Source: Streptomyces sp. ICC1 (GTDB lineage: Bacteria; Actinomycetota; Actinomycetes; Streptomycetales; Streptomycetaceae). Taken from it: a DNA stretch of 64,000 nt. The notes below the pieces were generated by a model, which was not told where the DNA came from, did no database searches, and saw nothing but the letters and a program-made list of their open reading frames with translations. The translations under genes and the position numbers were made by a program. Shown here piece after piece: positions 35,989 to 44,003 of the stretch. Where the stretch lies: assembly GCF_003287935.1 (NCBI RefSeq), contig NZ_CP030287.1:1116001-1180000 (forward strand), read 5' to 3'. Positions within the stretch are counted from its first letter, which is position 1; each line of letters begins with the position of its first letter.

Positions 35989-36492
35989 GTGTGGCGGGTG
36001 GGCGAAGGTGCGGGGATCGGTTCGGCGCAGGAGGCGGCGAACGACGAGCTGGTGCTCGCGTTCGGGCGGCTGCAGGGGGCCGCGGGGCGGCTGGAGTACC
36101 TGCTCGGTGGTGCGATCGAGGAGGAGTTCGGGATCAGTCACCTGATGTACGAGGTGCTGCTGATCGTGGGACGGGCGGGCGGTTCGGGCATGTCGATGCG
36201 GGCCATCGCGCAGGAGCGGGTCCTGACCACGGGCGGGATGACCCGCCTGGTGGACCGGATGGAGGCGGCCGGCCTGGTGGTGCGCGCCGACGACCCAGCG
36301 GACCGCAGGGGCAAGCTGGTACGGCTCACCGGGCGGGGTGAGGACATCGTCGTGCGGGCCAGCCGGGTGCACGTGGAGAACATCCGCCGCCATTTCCTGG
36401 CGCCGCTGCCCGAGGAGGCGAGGGAGCAGTTCATGGAGTGCCTGCGGATCCTGTCCCACTCGGCGCGGGACGCCCTGCCCCGCCTGCGGTAG
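35989..36492 (+). CDS. MarR-family transcriptional regulator
   Basis: A 167-residue MarR protein with a winged helix (HLMYEVLLIVGRAGGSGMSM, then TTGGMTRLVDRMEAAGLV and the wing DPADRRGKLVRLT). The GTG at 35989 gives the longest frame; a GTG at 35998 with AAGG at better spacing is an equally good start. It heads a same-strand run of redox genes (DsbA-like, MBL, SnoaL-like, MDR) that it may regulate. Confidence 0.85.
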   Translation: MWRVGEGAGIGSAQEAANDELVLAFGRLQGAAGRLEYLLGGAIEEEFGISHLMYEVLLIVGRAGGSGMSMRAIAQERVLTTGGMTRLVDRMEAAGLVVRADDPADRRGKLVRLTGRGEDIVVRASRVHVENIRRHFLAPLPEEAREQFMECLRILSHSARDALPRLR

Positions 36493-36612
36493 GGGGGCGG
36501 AAGCCCCGACGATGGGGGCCTTTCACCATGCGGGAATACCTGACATGGCAGATACTGTTCAGGCAGGTACATCGCTTCGGTGCGGAGCGACTCCCTCTGC
36601 GAAGGCCTCCCC

Positions 36613-37257
36613 ATGAAACTCGTCTACGTCTTCGACGCCTACTGCGGCTGGTCCTACGGTTTTGCCCCCACCCTGGCCGAGGTCACCCTGCGCCACCCCG
36701 AACTGCCCGTCGAGGTCGTGTCGGGCGGCTTGTTCACCGGGCAGCGGGCCGTGCCGATCCGCGAGTTCGGCTACGTCCAGGGTGCGAACGCCAAGATCAG
36801 CGAGCTGACCGGTGTCGGGTTCGGGGCCGGGTACGAGCGGCTGATCGCCGACGGCTCGTTCGTCATGGACTCCCAGGACGCCGCCCGGGGCACGGCGGCG
36901 CTGCGGCAGGCGGCCCCGGAGCGGGCGGTGGAGCTGGCCATGGCCGTACAGGCCGCGTTCTACCAGGACGGCCTGAGCCTGTCCGACCCCGAGACCTTCA
37001 CCCGGATCGCCGCGGCAGCCGGCCTTGATGCGCTGGAGGTCGGCTCCGCGCTCGCCGCACCGGCCACCTCCCTCGCGGCCGAGGCCGACTTCCGGCGGGC
37101 AGCAGCTCTGGGCGCGAACGCCTACCCGACCCTCCTGGTCCAGGACGGCGACCGCACCGCGGTCCTCGCCGTAGGCCACGCCGGCCCCGACAAGATCGAC
37201 ACCCTCCTGGAGCAGTTCGGCGCCGCCCGCACCCGGTCGGCCGCATCCGGCCGCTGA
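36613..37257 (+). CDS. DsbA/FrnE-like thioredoxin-fold protein with CxxS site
   Basis: A 214-residue protein of the DsbA superfamily (thioredoxin fold with helical insertion). The active site in DAYCGWSYGF has Cys then Ser in place of the second cysteine, so it cannot form the usual intramolecular disulphide; glutathione/mycothiol-type or isomerase chemistry is possible. The cis-Pro loop lies in NAYPTLLVQ. No signal peptide. The ATG at 36613 follows GAAGG. Confidence 0.82.
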   Translation: MKLVYVFDAYCGWSYGFAPTLAEVTLRHPELPVEVVSGGLFTGQRAVPIREFGYVQGANAKISELTGVGFGAGYERLIADGSFVMDSQDAARGTAALRQAAPERAVELAMAVQAAFYQDGLSLSDPETFTRIAAAAGLDALEVGSALAAPATSLAAEADFRRAAALGANAYPTLLVQDGDRTAVLAVGHAGPDKIDTLLEQFGAARTRSAASGR

Positions 37258-37380
37258 ATCCCGGCCGACACACCGGCACGGTCGGTGCCGCCCGCACCCG
37301 GGCGGCGCGAACCTGAACCCACACGGCGGGCAACCCAGCCTCACACCTCAGCACCCCTCACTCTGCTTCCGGCAAAGGAC

Positions 37381-38196
37381 ATGATGATGAGTACTCTCGA
37401 CTTCAAGGTCATCGACCTGGACTTCCCCGTCGGCTCGAAGAACAAGACCGCAACCCTCATCACCGGTGAGCAGGGCGCGTTCCTCATCGACACCGGGTTC
37501 ACCCGCGCCGACGGACACCGGCTGGCCGCCGAGATCCTCGACTCCGGCAAGAACCTCACCAAGGTGTTCATCAGCCACGCCGACCCCGACTACTACTGGG
37601 GCGCCGAGGTCATCGCCGACGCCTTCCCCGATGCCGAGATCCTGGCGACACCGCTGGTGATCGAGCACATCAAGGCCGCGTACGAGGGCAAGCTCAAGGC
37701 CTGGGAGCCGGTGGGCGCCAACCGCCCCACCCGCCTGGTCGAGATGGCCGAACTGACCGGCGACCTCACCTTCGAAGGCCACGTCTTCCAGCTCAAGGGC
37801 GGCCACCCGGGACTGCCCGACCGCCACTACCTGTGGCAGGCCGAGCACCGGGCGATCGTCGCCGGCGTCCTGCTCTTCCAGAACGAGCACGTCTGGGTCG
37901 CCGACACCGGCAAGCCCCAGGACCGCGCCGTGTGGATCGAGCTGCTGGACGAGATGACGGCCCTCGACCCCGCCTTCGCAGTCCCCGGCCACCGGCTGCC
38001 CACTGCCGCCGCCCTCGACGCGAGCCCGATCGCCTACACCCGGAACTACCTCACCGCCTTCGAGGACGAGCTGGACAAGGCCGACAACGGTGAGGCCCTG
38101 ACCAACGCCCTGGTCGCCCGCTACCCCGGATCCGGCATGCTCATCGCGGCCCAGCTCGGCGCGAAGGTCGCCAAGGGCGAAATGACCTGGGGCTGA
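37381..38196 (+). CDS. MBL-fold metallo-hydrolase with variant metal motif
   Basis: A 271-residue metallo-beta-lactamase-fold protein. The usual HxHxDH is replaced by SHADPDYYWG, keeping the first His and an Asp but substituting two histidines. Later ligands appear in KGGHPG and VPGHRL. Three consecutive ATG codons (37381, 37384, 37387) follow AAAGGA; 37387 has the best spacing. It may hydrolyse small esters or lactones with an altered metal centre. It follows the DsbA-like gene by 123 bases. Confidence 0.8.
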   Translation: MMMSTLDFKVIDLDFPVGSKNKTATLITGEQGAFLIDTGFTRADGHRLAAEILDSGKNLTKVFISHADPDYYWGAEVIADAFPDAEILATPLVIEHIKAAYEGKLKAWEPVGANRPTRLVEMAELTGDLTFEGHVFQLKGGHPGLPDRHYLWQAEHRAIVAGVLLFQNEHVWVADTGKPQDRAVWIELLDEMTALDPAFAVPGHRLPTAAALDASPIAYTRNYLTAFEDELDKADNGEALTNALVARYPGSGMLIAAQLGAKVAKGEMTWG

Positions 38197-38262
38197 CCCA
38201 CCCCGACCACGGTCCGGCCGGGACGCAGGCCGGACCGTGCCCGCCGAGCCCAGCGAGAACCC

Positions 38263-38471
38263 ATGAGCACCACCGCCCGCGACACCCAGGCCGCCGGCCC
38301 CGCGCCCGCCAGTTCGGCCCCGCGCTCCTGGGGACCTACGGCTACCTCGCCGCGTACCTGATCGCGCCGGCCGGCGGCGCGGGCATCCACCAGTTGCTCC
38401 AACGCTACGCAGGAGCCAGGCGCGTACCCACCTACCGCCTGTGCCCCACCAGCACCCCCGACCCCATCTGA
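38263..38471 (+). pseudogene. Possible frameshifted small gene
   Basis: An ATG at 38263 opens a 32-codon frame (MSTTARDTQAAG). A one-base shift then gives a hydrophobic reading (FGPALLGTYGYLAAYLIAPAG) that stops at 38471. It might be a small membrane protein gene broken by an indel. There is no family match. Confidence 0.25.
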
Positions 38472-38486
38472 GAAAGGCCGTAACCC

Positions 38487-38909
38487 ATGGAGACCACCGA
38501 CTTCCACGCCTCCGCCGCCCCCGCCGATGTGGTGCGCCGCCAGTACGTCGCCTCCGCCAACGGCGACCTCGAAGCCCTGCGGGCCACCCTGGCCGACGAC
38601 GTGGAGTGGACCGAGATGGCCGGCTTCCCCCTGGCCGGCACCTACCGCACCCCCACCGGCGTCACCTCCGCCGTCATGGAACAGCTCGGCGAGTCCTGGG
38701 ACGACTGGGCCGCCCACGACGACACCTACGTCGTCGACGGCCAGAACGTCGTCGTCCTCGCCCGCTACACCGCCACCAACAAGGCCACCAACAAACCGCT
38801 CAACGTGCGCGTCGCCCACCACTTCGTCGTACGCGGCGGAAAGATCGTCCGCTTCGAGCAGTTCGTCGACACCGCCCTGGTCCGCGACGCCATGCACCCA
38901 GGCGCATAA
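38487..38909 (+). CDS. SnoaL-like/NTF2-fold protein
   Basis: A 140-residue NTF2-fold protein (RRQYVASANGDLEALRATLA at the start, VRGGKIVRFEQFVDT near the end) of the nuclear-transport-factor-2 family, often linked to detoxification or polyketide tailoring. The ATG at 38487 follows GAGAAAGG. It is related in fold, but not closely, to the protein at 33485. Confidence 0.83.
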   Translation: METTDFHASAAPADVVRRQYVASANGDLEALRATLADDVEWTEMAGFPLAGTYRTPTGVTSAVMEQLGESWDDWAAHDDTYVVDGQNVVVLARYTATNKATNKPLNVRVAHHFVVRGGKIVRFEQFVDTALVRDAMHPGA

Positions 38910-39220
38910 CCGCACCCGCCCAGTTCCCCGCCGGACGTCCTCGACCGGGGTCTTGAGCCCGTCGAGATCCAGCGCCGGCGACGTCACGGGGGCGGTGACG
39001 CGCCGGTCACGGTGCATACGTCCTCAAGGGCTTGTGAGGGGACCGCGAGCAGCGCGAATTGCCGCAGGGGGCGGCGCGGACGGAGCAGGCCGAAGAGTTC
39101 GGCCCCCGCAACGGCGTTCCGGGCGAACTGGTCGTCCGGCTCCGCCCGACCAAGGTCCACGCGCACGGCGGCGTCACCGATCGACCAACGAGCGCCGCAT
39201 TGCCGAACCGAGGAATCACC
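38910..39220. other. Intergenic, no gene seen
   Basis: About 310 bases before the MDR gene. The following reading frame stays open upstream of its start but has no ribosome binding site or recognisable sequence there. Presumably it contains the MDR promoter. Confidence 0.5.
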
Positions 39221-40246
39221 ATGAACGAACCGGCCAACCGTGTCGAGGAGACCGGGCCCCGCACGATGCGCGCCATCGTCGTCTTTGAACCGGGTGGCAT
39301 TGACAAACTCGTCGCCACGGACCTGCCCGTGCCCCCGGTACGCCCCGGATGGGTCCGCATCAAGGTCAAGGCGTTCGGGATCAACGAGTCCGAGGTGACC
39401 ACCCGCCGGGGCCTGTCCAGCCGCGACGTGACGCTGCCGCGGGTGCCCGGCATCGAGTGCGCCGGGGTGGTCGACGAGGCCCCCGCCGGCAGCGGCCTCA
39501 CCCCCGGCCAGCAGGTAGCCACCATGATGGGCGGGATGGGGCGCTCCTACGACGGGGCGTACGCCCGGTACGTGCTGGTCCCAGCCGGACAGGTCATCCC
39601 CTTCACCTCGGACCTGCCGTGGGCGACGCTCGGCGCGCTCCCGGAGATGGTCCAGACCGCCTACGGCTCCCTGGCCACCGGCCTGGACCTGCGTGCCGGA
39701 CAGACTCTGCTGATCCGCGGCGGCACGTCCACGGTCGGTCTGACCGCCGCCGCCATGGCCAAGGACCTGGGCGCCACCGTGCTGGCCACCACCCGCCGCC
39801 CCGACCGCGCGGACATGCTGCGCGACCTCGGCGTCGATCACCCCGTCTTCGACGACGGTGAGATCGCCGATGCCGTACGGGAGATCTGCCCGGACGGGGT
39901 TGATGCGGCCTTGGAACTGGTCGGCTGCGGGCGTCTGCACGACACCCTGCGCGCGGTCCGCCTCCACGGCACGGTCTGCTTCACCGGCGCGCTGGCGGAC
40001 GAGTGGACCATCCCGGACTTCAGCCCCCTCGGCTTCATCCCGAACGGGGTACGGCTGACCGCGTACGGCGGCGCGGCCACTGACCTGCCTGCCGACGTCC
40101 TCGACCACCAGCTGCGCGCCGTCGCCGACGGACGCCTGAACGTTCGCGTCGCGAAGGTCTATCACGGCCTGGAATCCGTCCGCGAGGCGCAGGCCGACTT
40201 GGAGTCCGGCGCGTTCCCGGGCAAGCACGTCGTCGTACTCGACTGA
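39221..40246 (+). CDS. Quinone oxidoreductase-like MDR
   Basis: A 341-residue medium-chain reductase with a GroES-like N-terminal domain (PPVRPGWVRIKVKAFGINES) and a Rossmann domain with the motif RGGTSTVGLTAAAMAKDLG. It has no structural or catalytic zinc cysteines. It probably reduces quinones or alpha,beta-unsaturated carbonyls with NADPH. The ATG at 39221 follows GAGGAAT. It is 41 bases upstream of the YjbR gene pair. Confidence 0.87.
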   Translation: MNEPANRVEETGPRTMRAIVVFEPGGIDKLVATDLPVPPVRPGWVRIKVKAFGINESEVTTRRGLSSRDVTLPRVPGIECAGVVDEAPAGSGLTPGQQVATMMGGMGRSYDGAYARYVLVPAGQVIPFTSDLPWATLGALPEMVQTAYGSLATGLDLRAGQTLLIRGGTSTVGLTAAAMAKDLGATVLATTRRPDRADMLRDLGVDHPVFDDGEIADAVREICPDGVDAALELVGCGRLHDTLRAVRLHGTVCFTGALADEWTIPDFSPLGFIPNGVRLTAYGGAATDLPADVLDHQLRAVADGRLNVRVAKVYHGLESVREAQADLESGAFPGKHVVVLD

Positions 40247-40287
40247 AACGATGCTCAACCACCGGACACGAAAGGGAGGTTGCCCTG

Positions 40288-40680
40288 ATGGATGGACAGA
40301 CCCTGCAGGAGACGGCCCAGGAGCGAGGTGAGAGCCTGCCGATGGCCACACTGGAGTACCGGTTCGGGCCTGAATGGGAGGTCTTCAAGGTCCACGGCAA
40401 GGTGTTCATGCTCATGACGGAGGTGCCCGGCCGACCGGTCGTCATCCTCAAGTCCAGCCCGGGGGAGGCCGAAGCGCTGCGGGCGACACTCGCGGACATC
40501 ACTACCGGCTCCCACATGAACAAGAAGCACGGGATCACCCTCGCCCCCGGTGCTTCGATCGACCCGCACCTGGTCGAGGACCTGGTCGCCGACTCCTACC
40601 GGCTGGTCGTCGCCCGACTCCCCAAGGCCAAGCAGCCCGTGAACCCGAAGACCTTCGGCATCCGCGCGGGGGCGCGGTGA
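40288..40680 (+). CDS. MmcQ/YjbR-family protein
   Basis: A 130-residue CyaY-like-fold protein of the MmcQ/YjbR family (FGPEWEVFKVHGKVFMLM, then PGASIDPHLVEDLVADSY). Family members are small DNA-binding-like proteins of unclear function. Its TGA overlaps the GTG of the next gene (GTGA), implying translational coupling with a second YjbR-like protein. Confidence 0.82.
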   Translation: MDGQTLQETAQERGESLPMATLEYRFGPEWEVFKVHGKVFMLMTEVPGRPVVILKSSPGEAEALRATLADITTGSHMNKKHGITLAPGASIDPHLVEDLVADSYRLVVARLPKAKQPVNPKTFGIRAGAR

Positions 40681-41060
40681 CCCTCACCGGTGCCCGGATC
40701 CAGCGGACCGCGCGCCGCACGGCCACCGGCCTCCCGGACGTCAGCCACGACCGCCCCTTCACCCCGAAGCTCGACGTCTACAAGACGGCGGGCAAAGTGT
40801 TCCTGATCGTCACCGATGCCCCCGACGAGCCTGCCGACCAGATCATCACCGTCAAGTGCGAGCCGGAGCAGGGCGGTTCGCTACGCATGCGCTACGAGAG
40901 CATCGTGCCGGGCCGCTATCTCAGCAAGGCGCACTGGATCTCGGTCGGCGCGGGCCCCGACATCACCGCCGACCTGATCGAGTACCTGGTCAGCCACTCC
41001 TACGACCTCGTCCACGGCCCACCGCCCAAGGACGCCTCGCTGAGCCAGGGCATCCGATGA
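40677..41060 (+). CDS. Second MmcQ/YjbR-family protein
   Basis: A 127-residue paralogue of the preceding protein (PKLDVYKTAGKVFLIVTDAP, then SKAHWISVGAGPDITADLIE). It starts with GTG inside the previous stop and itself ends in an ATGA overlap with the truncated rarA gene. The three-gene coupling suggests that the YjbR pair once worked with the recombination factor. Confidence 0.8.
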   Translation: MTLTGARIQRTARRTATGLPDVSHDRPFTPKLDVYKTAGKVFLIVTDAPDEPADQIITVKCEPEQGGSLRMRYESIVPGRYLSKAHWISVGAGPDITADLIEYLVSHSYDLVHGPPPKDASLSQGIR

Positions 41061-41206
41061 CCCACACCGAACCCGCGCTGCCCTTGTTCGGCGACGAGCC
41101 GCCGCGCCCGCCGGCCGATCGGCTGCGCCCGCGTACCCTCGCCGACGTGGTCGGCCAGAACCATCTCCTGGCCCCGGATGCCCCGCTCGTACGCCTGGTC
41201 GGCGGC

Positions 41207-41330
41207 GTCACGACAGCCTGGTTCGCATGGAAGTGCAGGCAGGGAGCCCTCTCGCCAGAGGGGGTCGATGTTCCTAATAAACTTCGATCTGACGCGTGCC
41301 GATGTACAGTGAAGAACGCCCTTGACCTGC
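41207..41330. repeat. Dispersed repeat of about 125 bp, copy A
   Basis: Roughly 80% similar to 56351-56475 in the same orientation. Shared stretches include GGAAGTGCAGGCA, TCGATGTTCCTAA, CTGACGCGTGCCG and TTGACCTGC. It truncates rarA on the left and runs directly into the panD-like stub on the right. The TTGACC could be a -35 box. Confidence 0.75.
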
Positions 41331-41400
41331 GGAAAGCTGGCAGGGAGCCGTCTTCTAGGAGTTCAAAATGCTTCGCACCATGTTCAAGTCCAACACCTGA
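41318..41400 (+). pseudogene. panD: panD promoter and 5' stub (direct repeat of 59551-59628)
   Basis: About 76 bases resemble the region around the start of the intact panD gene: GCCCTTGACCTG, GGCAGGGAGC, an AGGAG ribosome binding site, and ATG at 41368 giving MLRTMFKSNT then stop, against MFRTMFKSK in panD. The 17 bases ACCATGTTCAAGTCCAA are identical in both. Together with integrase remnants this looks like the left attachment-type end of an old integrated element. Confidence 0.7.
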
Positions 41401-41577
41401 TATCTGGGCATCCGTGTAGGTCAGAGACATGTTGTGGGGTCCCAGGTCAGCAAACGCTCAGCATGAGGTCGACCTGTGTTCCGCCGGCGCTGACCTACGG
41501 GCGCGACAGCTGAGGACTGGTCCGATGGCCTTCCGGCCTGTACCGGAAGGCTGCCCTGCACGGCCCGACAGCTCGCC

Positions 41578-41700
41578 CATGACGTGGTCTCGCTCTTCAA
41601 GCCCTGCGACTGTGTCAAGCCCGCGTGTTGCTCACACGCGCACTCGAGCCGCTTCCGGACACAGTGGGTCCGAGAGATCCGGACTGCGGCCCAGAGGCGG
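41578..41700 (+). pseudogene. Integrase N-terminal remnant
   Basis: The reading SLFKPCDCVKPACCSHAHSS resembles the Cys-rich start (FKPCDC...C.H...R.R) of a group of actinobacterial tyrosine integrases. The rest of the integrase is absent. The region 41401-41577 contains a hairpin (GGCCTTCCGG at 41527-41536 with CCGGAAGGCT at 41543-41552) and no gene. Confidence 0.4.
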
Positions 41701-41760
41701 TGTCGATATCCTGGAAGGGAAGGTTTCACTGGCTCTCGAGACGAGTACAGGAGCGATGTC

Positions 41761-42513
41761 GTGGAGCTGCTGCCGGTCGAAATCAAGGTCAACATCGAGG
41801 GCGACGTGGCGGGGGCACTGTCGGCTCTCGGCGCCCCGCAGGGCGCGCTGATGACGCGTCGGATCTGGTTCGCCGAGGACCGGGCCGGTGTCGCTCAGGG
41901 GAAGGTATCGCTCCTGGACGCCGGTGTGATCGTACGGCTCAGGATCGGTGGTGGCCGGGATGACTTGGTCGTCAAGTTGCGTCCCTGCACCCGGGAACAG
42001 CTGGTCGGCCGGTTCTCCGCCCCGTTCGAAGTGGAGCCGATTACGTACAAGATCGAGGAGGACTGGTCAAGGAACGGCCGCGTGCTGGCGGCCTCCCTGG
42101 TGCACAGTCACCCGACGGGGGTACTACCGGCCGCGGTGGAGCCCGGGGCCGATCCCTCCGCGTTGCTCGACGCGGTGCAGGACCAGTTCCTGCACGCCTG
42201 CGCGCGCGACGTCCACTTGGACGGACTGGTCACTTTGGGGCCCATCTTCTCGACGAAGGTGGACGACGTTCCGCTCGACGACCTGGAGGTCGACCTGGAG
42301 GCGTGGTCGGCCGTCGGCCTGGACTTCCTGGAGGCCTCGATCCGTGTGAAGCCCAAGGACGGGGACGACGCGGAGGAGTTCAAGGAACGGGCCGAGCGCA
42401 AGTTGCGCAAGCTCGAAGAAGCGGTGCTCGAACGAGGGGTGACGCTGTCCGGGCTTCCTGACAGTAAGACCCACCGCGTGCTCACTGCGCTGGCGGCCGC
42501 CGCGCAGGGCTGA
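41761..42513 (+). CDS. Hypothetical protein, possibly CYTH-like
   Basis: A 250-residue protein. The GTG at 41761 with AGGAG at 8 bases is preferred to a longer frame that reads back into the integrase remnant. The order of features (VEIKVNIEG near the start, RRIWFAED, GVIVRLRIGGGRDDLVVKLR, YKIEEDW) resembles the triphosphate tunnel/CYTH fold, whose members hydrolyse triphosphates or make adenylate compounds, but the match is weak. The C-terminus is a charged helix. It converges with the first unknown protein of the duplicated cluster. Confidence 0.6.
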   Translation: MELLPVEIKVNIEGDVAGALSALGAPQGALMTRRIWFAEDRAGVAQGKVSLLDAGVIVRLRIGGGRDDLVVKLRPCTREQLVGRFSAPFEVEPITYKIEEDWSRNGRVLAASLVHSHPTGVLPAAVEPGADPSALLDAVQDQFLHACARDVHLDGLVTLGPIFSTKVDDVPLDDLEVDLEAWSAVGLDFLEASIRVKPKDGDDAEEFKERAERKLRKLEEAVLERGVTLSGLPDSKTHRVLTALAAAAQG

Positions 42514-42528
42514 GTTCTTCGTCGATCC

Positions 42529-43716
42529 TCAGATGGCGATCACGGTCAGGTACTTGTCCAGCTGGGTCCGGGCCGCCGCGGCCACCTCAGCCAGACCGCC
42601 CTCGATCGTGTGCTCGACGGTGACGGTGCCATGCGTGATCAGGCTCTCCTGTAGGTGCACGCTGCCCGTCGGCGGATCGCTCTTGAGTGTCACCCGCGCG
42701 TCGCCGAAGACCTCGGCCCACCACCCGGGCGCGGGAGGTTCGTCCTGCCCGGCTTGGGGGGCGGTGGCGGCGGTGACATCGAAAAGCGATTCCCTGGCCA
42801 TGCGGAAGACAGCCTTGCGGAGCTCGTCGGTGTCGCTGAGCCAGGCGCCGACGGAGGGGTCTACGAGCACGGTCCCGGCCGGGCGGGTCTCGGTCACATG
42901 CGTACGCACGGCGCCGACCGCGACAGCGGCACGGTAGGCGGCGCCTGCGGCGTCACCGCCGGGCCACGATTCTCCGGGAGGTACGGCCGCCGCGAAAACC
43001 TCGTGCAGTTTCTCGATGTCGATGTCAACGTCCGTGTGGACGATCGCCTGTCCGGTGTCGAACTGTTCGGTGAGCACGTTGCGGACGAGGAACGGTGGCG
43101 CGGCGGCGTCCCGCAGGTTGGTCACGACCGCTTCGGCCGCGGCAGGGCTGAAGGACACCAGGAACGAGCTGCGTGCCTGAATGTCGATGCCGCCCCCCGC
43201 TCCGCCTTGGACGCTCATGAGCAGCGGGCCGGGGCCGGTGGGCGGGTGCTCGACCACGCACGACACAGTGTTGGCGGTGATCGGCACCATGAGGAGTTCG
43301 GGCGCGGGGCCCCCGTCCCGGTGGGCGAACAACGGGGCGATCCGGGCGGGTGGATCGGGGTGGTCGTGGTCCGCGAGCTTCTCAACGATGCGGGCCGCCG
43401 CGCCGTCGGGCAGGGCGGCGGTGCACGAGAAGGTGCAGGAACCGCCGATGTACTCGGGGTGGGGACCCACGGGGGCCTTGAGCATGACGGTGGCCGAGAA
43501 GTCGAGGTCGGTGCTGCCGGACCGGGTCGCCACGGTCATTCGCGGCGGCTCGAAGTAGTACCGGGTGGGTTCGCCTGCGGCCGCGAGACCGGTGTTGTGG
43601 GCATCGGGCCGGATACGGACGCCGACAGCCGAATCCGCCGGCCCGCCGTCGTCGATGTCGATCACGAGCGAGTCGGGTCCGAAGACCGGCCCTGCGGGGA
43701 AGACGCTGTCAGGCAT
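42529..43716 (-). CDS. Large unknown protein, paralogue of the N-terminal part of 48088-50118
   Basis: A 395-residue, beta-rich protein without a signal peptide or membrane segment. It begins VFPAGPVFGPDSLVIDIDDG and aligns throughout with the first 400 residues of the plus-strand protein at 48088 (GPLFGPNFVIVTVNDD; shared PDAHN, YYF.P.R, DVDIDI.K, ending TQLDKYLTVIAI against ADLNKYLFIIDI). It lacks that protein's 280-residue C-terminal extension. Function unknown. It is the last gene of the minus-strand run. Confidence 0.7.
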   Translation of the reverse strand: MPDSVFPAGPVFGPDSLVIDIDDGGPADSAVGVRIRPDAHNTGLAAAGEPTRYYFEPPRMTVATRSGSTDLDFSATVMLKAPVGPHPEYIGGSCTFSCTAALPDGAAARIVEKLADHDHPDPPARIAPLFAHRDGGPAPELLMVPITANTVSCVVEHPPTGPGPLLMSVQGGAGGGIDIQARSSFLVSFSPAAAEAVVTNLRDAAAPPFLVRNVLTEQFDTGQAIVHTDVDIDIEKLHEVFAAAVPPGESWPGGDAAGAAYRAAVAVGAVRTHVTETRPAGTVLVDPSVGAWLSDTDELRKAVFRMARESLFDVTAATAPQAGQDEPPAPGWWAEVFGDARVTLKSDPPTGSVHLQESLITHGTVTVEHTIEGGLAEVAAAARTQLDKYLTVIAI

Positions 43717-43789
43717 GGCACACGCCCCTGTCGGTGAATGGAGTTCGTGTCGGCGGGGCTCGTCGTCAGCGGAACACCGGGTCGGCAGC

Positions 43790-43890
43790 CGGCGCTGTCC
43801 AGTCCTCTGACGGCGGAGTCCACCGGCAGCGACACGTGCACGAAGTCGACGGTGTGCGACGGACTCAGCGTGAACGAGGGGCGCGGAGTC
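43790..43890 (-). pseudogene. Remnant of a paralogue of the 50200-52290 protein
   Basis: Minus-strand codons read FTLSPSHTVDFVHVSLPVDS then AVRGLDS, nearly identical to the C-terminal part of the 50200 protein (LTLSPSHTVDFVHVSLPVDS then AITGLDS). No start or remainder is present. It lies between the SNase-like gene and the 42529-43716 gene, showing that the minus-strand run once had a copy of this gene. Confidence 0.75.
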
Positions 43891-44003
43891 TGCTGGGAAC
43901 CACGCGGTCCGGCCCGGCGTGCGTTATCGCAACCCCTGATTCTGTGGTCGACCGTCGGGTAGGACGGCGGGTGGGCTGTGGAACTGCTTCGATCGATGGA
44001 ATG

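Larger units (their letters stand above)
41057..41419 (+). pseudogene. rarA: Truncated rarA (replication-associated recombination ATPase), N-terminal stub
   Basis: The first 50 or so residues (LPLFGDEPPRPPADRLRPRT, LADVVGQNHLLAPDAPLVRL) match the start of RarA/MgsA AAA+ ATPases. At about 41207 the similarity ends, before Walker A, and the frame runs into the repeat at 41207-41330 and stops at 41419. The gene is therefore cut by the left edge of the accessory island. Confidence 0.75.
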
